Of a DNA stretch of 34,891 nucleotides, positions 31,981 to 34,891 are shown piece after piece. The stretch lies in the NCBI GenBank assembly GCA_029098105.1, contig JAQXNR010000117.1:1-34891 (forward strand), written 5' to 3'. The stretch's first letter is position 1. Each line of letters opens with the position of its first letter. Source of the stretch: Lachnospiraceae bacterium. GTDB lineage: Bacteria > Bacillota > Clostridia > Lachnospirales > Lachnospiraceae. The notes under the pieces are model-generated. The model saw only the letters and a list, made by a program, of their open reading frames with translations. It was not told the origin of the DNA and ran no database searches. A program made the position numbers and the translations under genes.

Positions 31981-33126
31981 TTGAAGTCAACAAAATTGCG
32001 GGGCATAATGAAATGGGTATATGGATGCCTGGTTTTTCTTATAACGGCAGGGGCTCTTTGTCTGTGGACTTATTTTGCTGTTCAGTTTTGGCAGAGCAAT
32101 GAGCCAAGGACGAGTAAAAAGGAGACGGTGGTAGAGCCGTTACACAGTTTAAAAGCATTGGAGAGTTCTCTTTTTTACTACCCCTTTTTACAAAAATCGT
32201 TAAAATCTTACCGGGATGAAAAGGACAATGGGACTTATGTTATTCCGGGATTAAAAGTGACCCGGACTATGCGGGCGGGCACAGATGATGTGTGTACTAA
32301 TATGGTTCCCCAGAGCGTTTGTGTAGTCAAAGATTATTTGCTGATTGGTGCATATTGTCATACGAAAACTCATTATTCCGTAATTTATGTATTGGACAAG
32401 CGGTCGCATGAGTACTTGAAAACGATTGTACTGCCGGGACGGCATCATGTAGGGGGCATTGCCTATGACCGGCTACATGAGATGATTTGGATTTCCTGCT
32501 ATGACAAGCGGGCACAGGCAAACGCAATTACCTTGCAGCAACTGGAAGGGTACAATTACTCCCTGAGCAAGCGTCCAATTGCTTTTTATGAGGTCACGGA
32601 TTTGTACACGATTCCGAAAGATTCTTTTCTGGCATGTTATAACGGATACTTATATGTGGGGTATTTTCAAATTCACAACGACAGTGTTTTGCAGAAATTT
32701 GAGATTGGACGGGATGGAAAACTGATAAAACAGAGCAGTGCACCTTACCAGCAGTCCTATGATGGTATGATGCCACCAGAGATTGCAGTTCCGGTAAATG
32801 TCGCCACGATATCCGGTAAAGTACAGGGACTGGCTTTTTCTCAGTATCGCATGTATATTACGGAGTCTTACGGAGTGATGCAGTCGAAACTGGTCATGTT
32901 TCCGATTAAGGAGGATGAGGATTCCGACCAGAATTATACAAATCAGAATGCCATTAGTATACTGAGCATGCCCCAGAAATTGGAACAGATTACTGTGGAT
33001 GGAGAGGACATGTATTCTATTTACGAATCTGCTTCCTACTCCTACCGATATTATTCGTTTCCCAGTATTGACCGGGTAATTAAGATGCGGGTTTCAGAAG
33101 TAGGGCAGTTTGGAAGGCAGAAATAA
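31981..33126 (+). CDS. Membrane-anchored extracytoplasmic protein of unknown function
   Basis: The 381-residue product starts at a TTG with AGGAGG 10 bases upstream. Residues 11-33 form one hydrophobic helix, and the rest would lie outside the membrane. The outer domain has repeated strand-rich stretches such as VCVVKDYLLIGAYC, HYSVIYVLDKRSH, IWISCYDKRAQANA and MYITESYGVMQSK, reminiscent of beta-propeller blades. I do not assign a family. It is 12 bases from the Nudix gene and near an LTA-synthase-like gene, so a surface role is likely. Confidence 0.72.
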   Translation: MKSTKLRGIMKWVYGCLVFLITAGALCLWTYFAVQFWQSNEPRTSKKETVVEPLHSLKALESSLFYYPFLQKSLKSYRDEKDNGTYVIPGLKVTRTMRAGTDDVCTNMVPQSVCVVKDYLLIGAYCHTKTHYSVIYVLDKRSHEYLKTIVLPGRHHVGGIAYDRLHEMIWISCYDKRAQANAITLQQLEGYNYSLSKRPIAFYEVTDLYTIPKDSFLACYNGYLYVGYFQIHNDSVLQKFEIGRDGKLIKQSSAPYQQSYDGMMPPEIAVPVNVATISGKVQGLAFSQYRMYITESYGVMQSKLVMFPIKEDEDSDQNYTNQNAISILSMPQKLEQITVDGEDMYSIYESASYSYRYYSFPSIDRVIKMRVSEVGQFGRQK

Positions 33127-33138
33127 GCGAGGAGAATT

Positions 33139-33606
33139 ATGGAGTTTACTACATTATGCTATTTGGAGCAGCAGGAACAGTATTTGATGCTGCACCGGAT
33201 TAAGAAAAAAGAGGATATTAATAAGGGAAAATGGATTGGAGTAGGAGGTCATGTGGAGCCGGGAGAAAGTCCGGAGGACTGCCTTCTCAGGGAAGTGTAT
33301 GAGGAGACGGGACTGACGCTTACCGAATACCGTTTCCGGGGACTTCTGACTTTTCTTTATAATGACAATGAAGCAGAGTATATATGTCTTTATACGGCAA
33401 CTGCCTGGGAAGGTGAATTACGGGAATGTAACGAAGGCGTGTTACAGTGGATTCCGAAGAAGGATATCATGCAGTTGTCTTTGTGGGAAGGAGACCGTAT
33501 TTTTCATAAACTGCTTTTGCAGGACCGGGATTTTTTTTCATTGAAACTGGTATATGAGGGTGAGAAACTGATTCATGCAGTGCTGGATGGAAGAGATCTG
33601 TTTTGA
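33139..33606 (+). CDS. Nudix hydrolase (MutT-like)
   Basis: Nudix enzymes cleave a nucleoside diphosphate linked to another group, for example oxidised dGTP. The 155-residue protein has an exact Nudix box from G37 to L59 (G-x5-E-x7-REVYEETGL), and the region before it reads KWIGVGGHVEPGESP as in 8-oxo-dGTP pyrophosphatase-type members. The substrate is not proven. It sits between two envelope genes in one apparent operon (spacings 12 and 20 bases). Confidence 0.92.
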   Translation: MEFTTLCYLEQQEQYLMLHRIKKKEDINKGKWIGVGGHVEPGESPEDCLLREVYEETGLTLTEYRFRGLLTFLYNDNEAEYICLYTATAWEGELRECNEGVLQWIPKKDIMQLSLWEGDRIFHKLLLQDRDFFSLKLVYEGEKLIHAVLDGRDLF

Positions 33607-33626
33607 CGAAAGAAAAGGATGATGAT

Positions 33627-34891
33627 ATGAAAGAAATATGGAGTAAATGGCAGGTGAAACGGGTGGTGCTGGTGAGCGTATTTACGGCAGTTTTTGTGTT
33701 GGGAATGCAGTATACCACCCATGGAAACGGGAAGGCAGTAACGGACTGGATTTTGCATTATCCACAGTATTTTTTGTGTACCATAGTTTTTATTGGTGGT
33801 GCTTACTACCTGTTGACCTGTGGTATTCATTTTGGTGTTGCCACGGTTATTGTGGGACTTCTGTCCTGGATATGGGGAATTCTGAATTACCTGAAATTTA
33901 CGATGCGGGAGGAATATGTAACAGGAGACGAGGTGCTGTCCTTTTTCCGGGGAGAACTGACCTTTACATCGGAGGATATTACGCCTTCCAGACATTTACT
34001 CTTTTTTGGAGTTGTGGTTTTTTTTATGGTGATTGTTTCTTTTTTCTGTCAGCATTTTCTGGCAAAAAAGAAGGGGGTTCGGGCAGGTTTAAAAATACGA
34101 CTGGTACACATGCTTTGGGGTTTTCTGGTCACGCTTCTAGTCGGGTTTGGTATTTATTTTTCTGAGAATCTTTCTGACTATATGAGTGATGGAGAGGCGA
34201 TGGAGAAAAAATATGGGTTGATGCTCTCTTTTATTCCTAGTAATACATTACCCCACTTAATTTCCAATGCGGATTATAGTCCGTTGTTGTCAAAGCACTA
34301 TGTGCGAGAAGGACAGGAACCGGTTGCAGACATTGATGGAACGGATGGAACGGCAAAAAAAACGGGGGCGGGAAAAGTTCACCCTAACATCATTATTATT
34401 ATGAGTGAATCTCTGTATGATACCGACCATTTTGACAACGTAGAAGTGGACCGGGACGTGATGGAGGTAATGCACCGTTACCAGAATCAGTACGGAGGAG
34501 GTTCCATGGCGGTAGATATTTTTGGAGGAGGGACTGCCAATACGGAATATGAATTTCTGACCGGACTGGGACATAAGTATTTCGGAAATAATCTGATGTA
34601 CTATGATTACATTAAAAAGGGACAGATGTCCATGGTGGGATACATGAAACAACTGGGGTACCACACAGTTGCGATTCACCCATACAAGGGAAGTTTTTTT
34701 AATCGGAAAAATGCCTATGAAAATTTGGGCTTTGATGAAATGTATTTTAAAGAAAATATGAAATATACCGATGATTTGTTTGATGTAAATATTTCGGATT
34801 ACTGCCTGACAAAGGAGATTATTGACAAATACGAGAAAAACAAAGAGCAGACCGGGCAACCCTATTTTAATTTCAGCGTTTCTGTGGGGAC
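33627..34891 (+). CDS. LTA synthase/phosphoglycerol transferase-like protein (partial)
   Basis: The frame from the ATG at 33627 runs open to the end of the window, 421 codons so far, so the C-terminus is missing. AAGGA lies 8 bases upstream. Four to five hydrophobic segments occupy residues 10-180. An extracellular sulfatase-like domain then begins with IIIIMSESLYD (E261, metal ligand) and the nucleophile motif FGGGTANTEYEFLTG (T303). Family members polymerise glycerol phosphate on lipoteichoic acid or transfer it to other glycans. Which product is made cannot be told from the visible part. It closes an envelope-type cluster. Confidence 0.85.
   Translation, partial: MKEIWSKWQVKRVVLVSVFTAVFVLGMQYTTHGNGKAVTDWILHYPQYFLCTIVFIGGAYYLLTCGIHFGVATVIVGLLSWIWGILNYLKFTMREEYVTGDEVLSFFRGELTFTSEDITPSRHLLFFGVVVFFMVIVSFFCQHFLAKKKGVRAGLKIRLVHMLWGFLVTLLVGFGIYFSENLSDYMSDGEAMEKKYGLMLSFIPSNTLPHLISNADYSPLLSKHYVREGQEPVADIDGTDGTAKKTGAGKVHPNIIIIMSESLYDTDHFDNVEVDRDVMEVMHRYQNQYGGGSMAVDIFGGGTANTEYEFLTGLGHKYFGNNLMYYDYIKKGQMSMVGYMKQLGYHTVAIHPYKGSFFNRKNAYENLGFDEMYFKENMKYTDDLFDVNISDYCLTKEIIDKYEKNKEQTGQPYFNFSVSVG

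Noticed and set aside
34290-34859. 189-codon antisense frame at the right end
   Set aside because: It is opposite the open LTA-synthase-like gene, which has catalytic motifs in the plus frame.

Overview
The window looks like chromosome of a spore-forming Firmicute of the Clostridia, most likely a Lachnospiraceae-type gut anaerobe. The reasons are AddAB rather than RecBCD, T-box and L-box leaders, strong GGAGG ribosome sites, an alpha/beta-type small acid-soluble spore protein and an LTA-synthase-like enzyme. The species cannot be named from sequence reading alone. Most of the window is ordinary housekeeping DNA.

Layout. 1-1841: a small two-helix membrane protein, an SSB-like protein with two OB-like halves, and a CobO/BtuR-type corrinoid adenosyltransferase. 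1859-3966: a complete lysine-controlled unit made of a TTGACA/TATTAT promoter, a lysine riboswitch, a terminator, dapA, dapB and a 12-bp-stem terminator. 3967-5732: a short AT-rich accessory patch with the remnants of an Rhs/Hint polymorphic toxin and an intact Fic protein. 5740-9906: an EamA transporter (minus strand), then glutamine-dependent NAD synthetase and a CgeB-like glycosyltransferase. 9896-10324: a membrane-anchored FMN_bind-like protein (minus strand). 10408-17690: addB-addA. 17773-18779: a SASP gene with an inverted repeat over its ribosome site, and a SAM methyltransferase.

18811-24008 is a tryptophan operon, trpE-trpG-trpC-trpB-trpA, behind a tryptophan T-box (UGG specifier, UGGC acceptor-pairing bulge). 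Most genes overlap by ATGA. trpD and trpF are absent from the run. 24171-25085 is a secreted protein of unknown function. 25375-27435 is a 686-residue protein I do not recognise, with its own strong promoter, a long terminator and AAG-rich lysine codons like those of trpS. A small unknown protein (27589-27894) and sfsA (minus) share a bidirectional terminator.

28713-28881 holds two identical tRNA-Gly(GCC) genes (minus), whose promoter is back to back with that of an acyl-CoA-synthetase-like gene (29082-30716). trpS follows (30835-31917). The right end is an envelope-looking cluster: a membrane-anchored extracytoplasmic protein, a Nudix hydrolase and an LTA-synthase-like gene cut by the window edge.

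The regulatory picture is coherent: lysine/diaminopimelate synthesis is gated by a lysine riboswitch and tryptophan synthesis by uncharged tRNA-Trp. I found no CRISPR array, insertion sequence, prophage or clear new defence system. The least explained items are the 686-residue orphan, the dyad over the trp promoter start point, the inverted repeat over the SASP ribosome site, and the structured block at 27511-27554.
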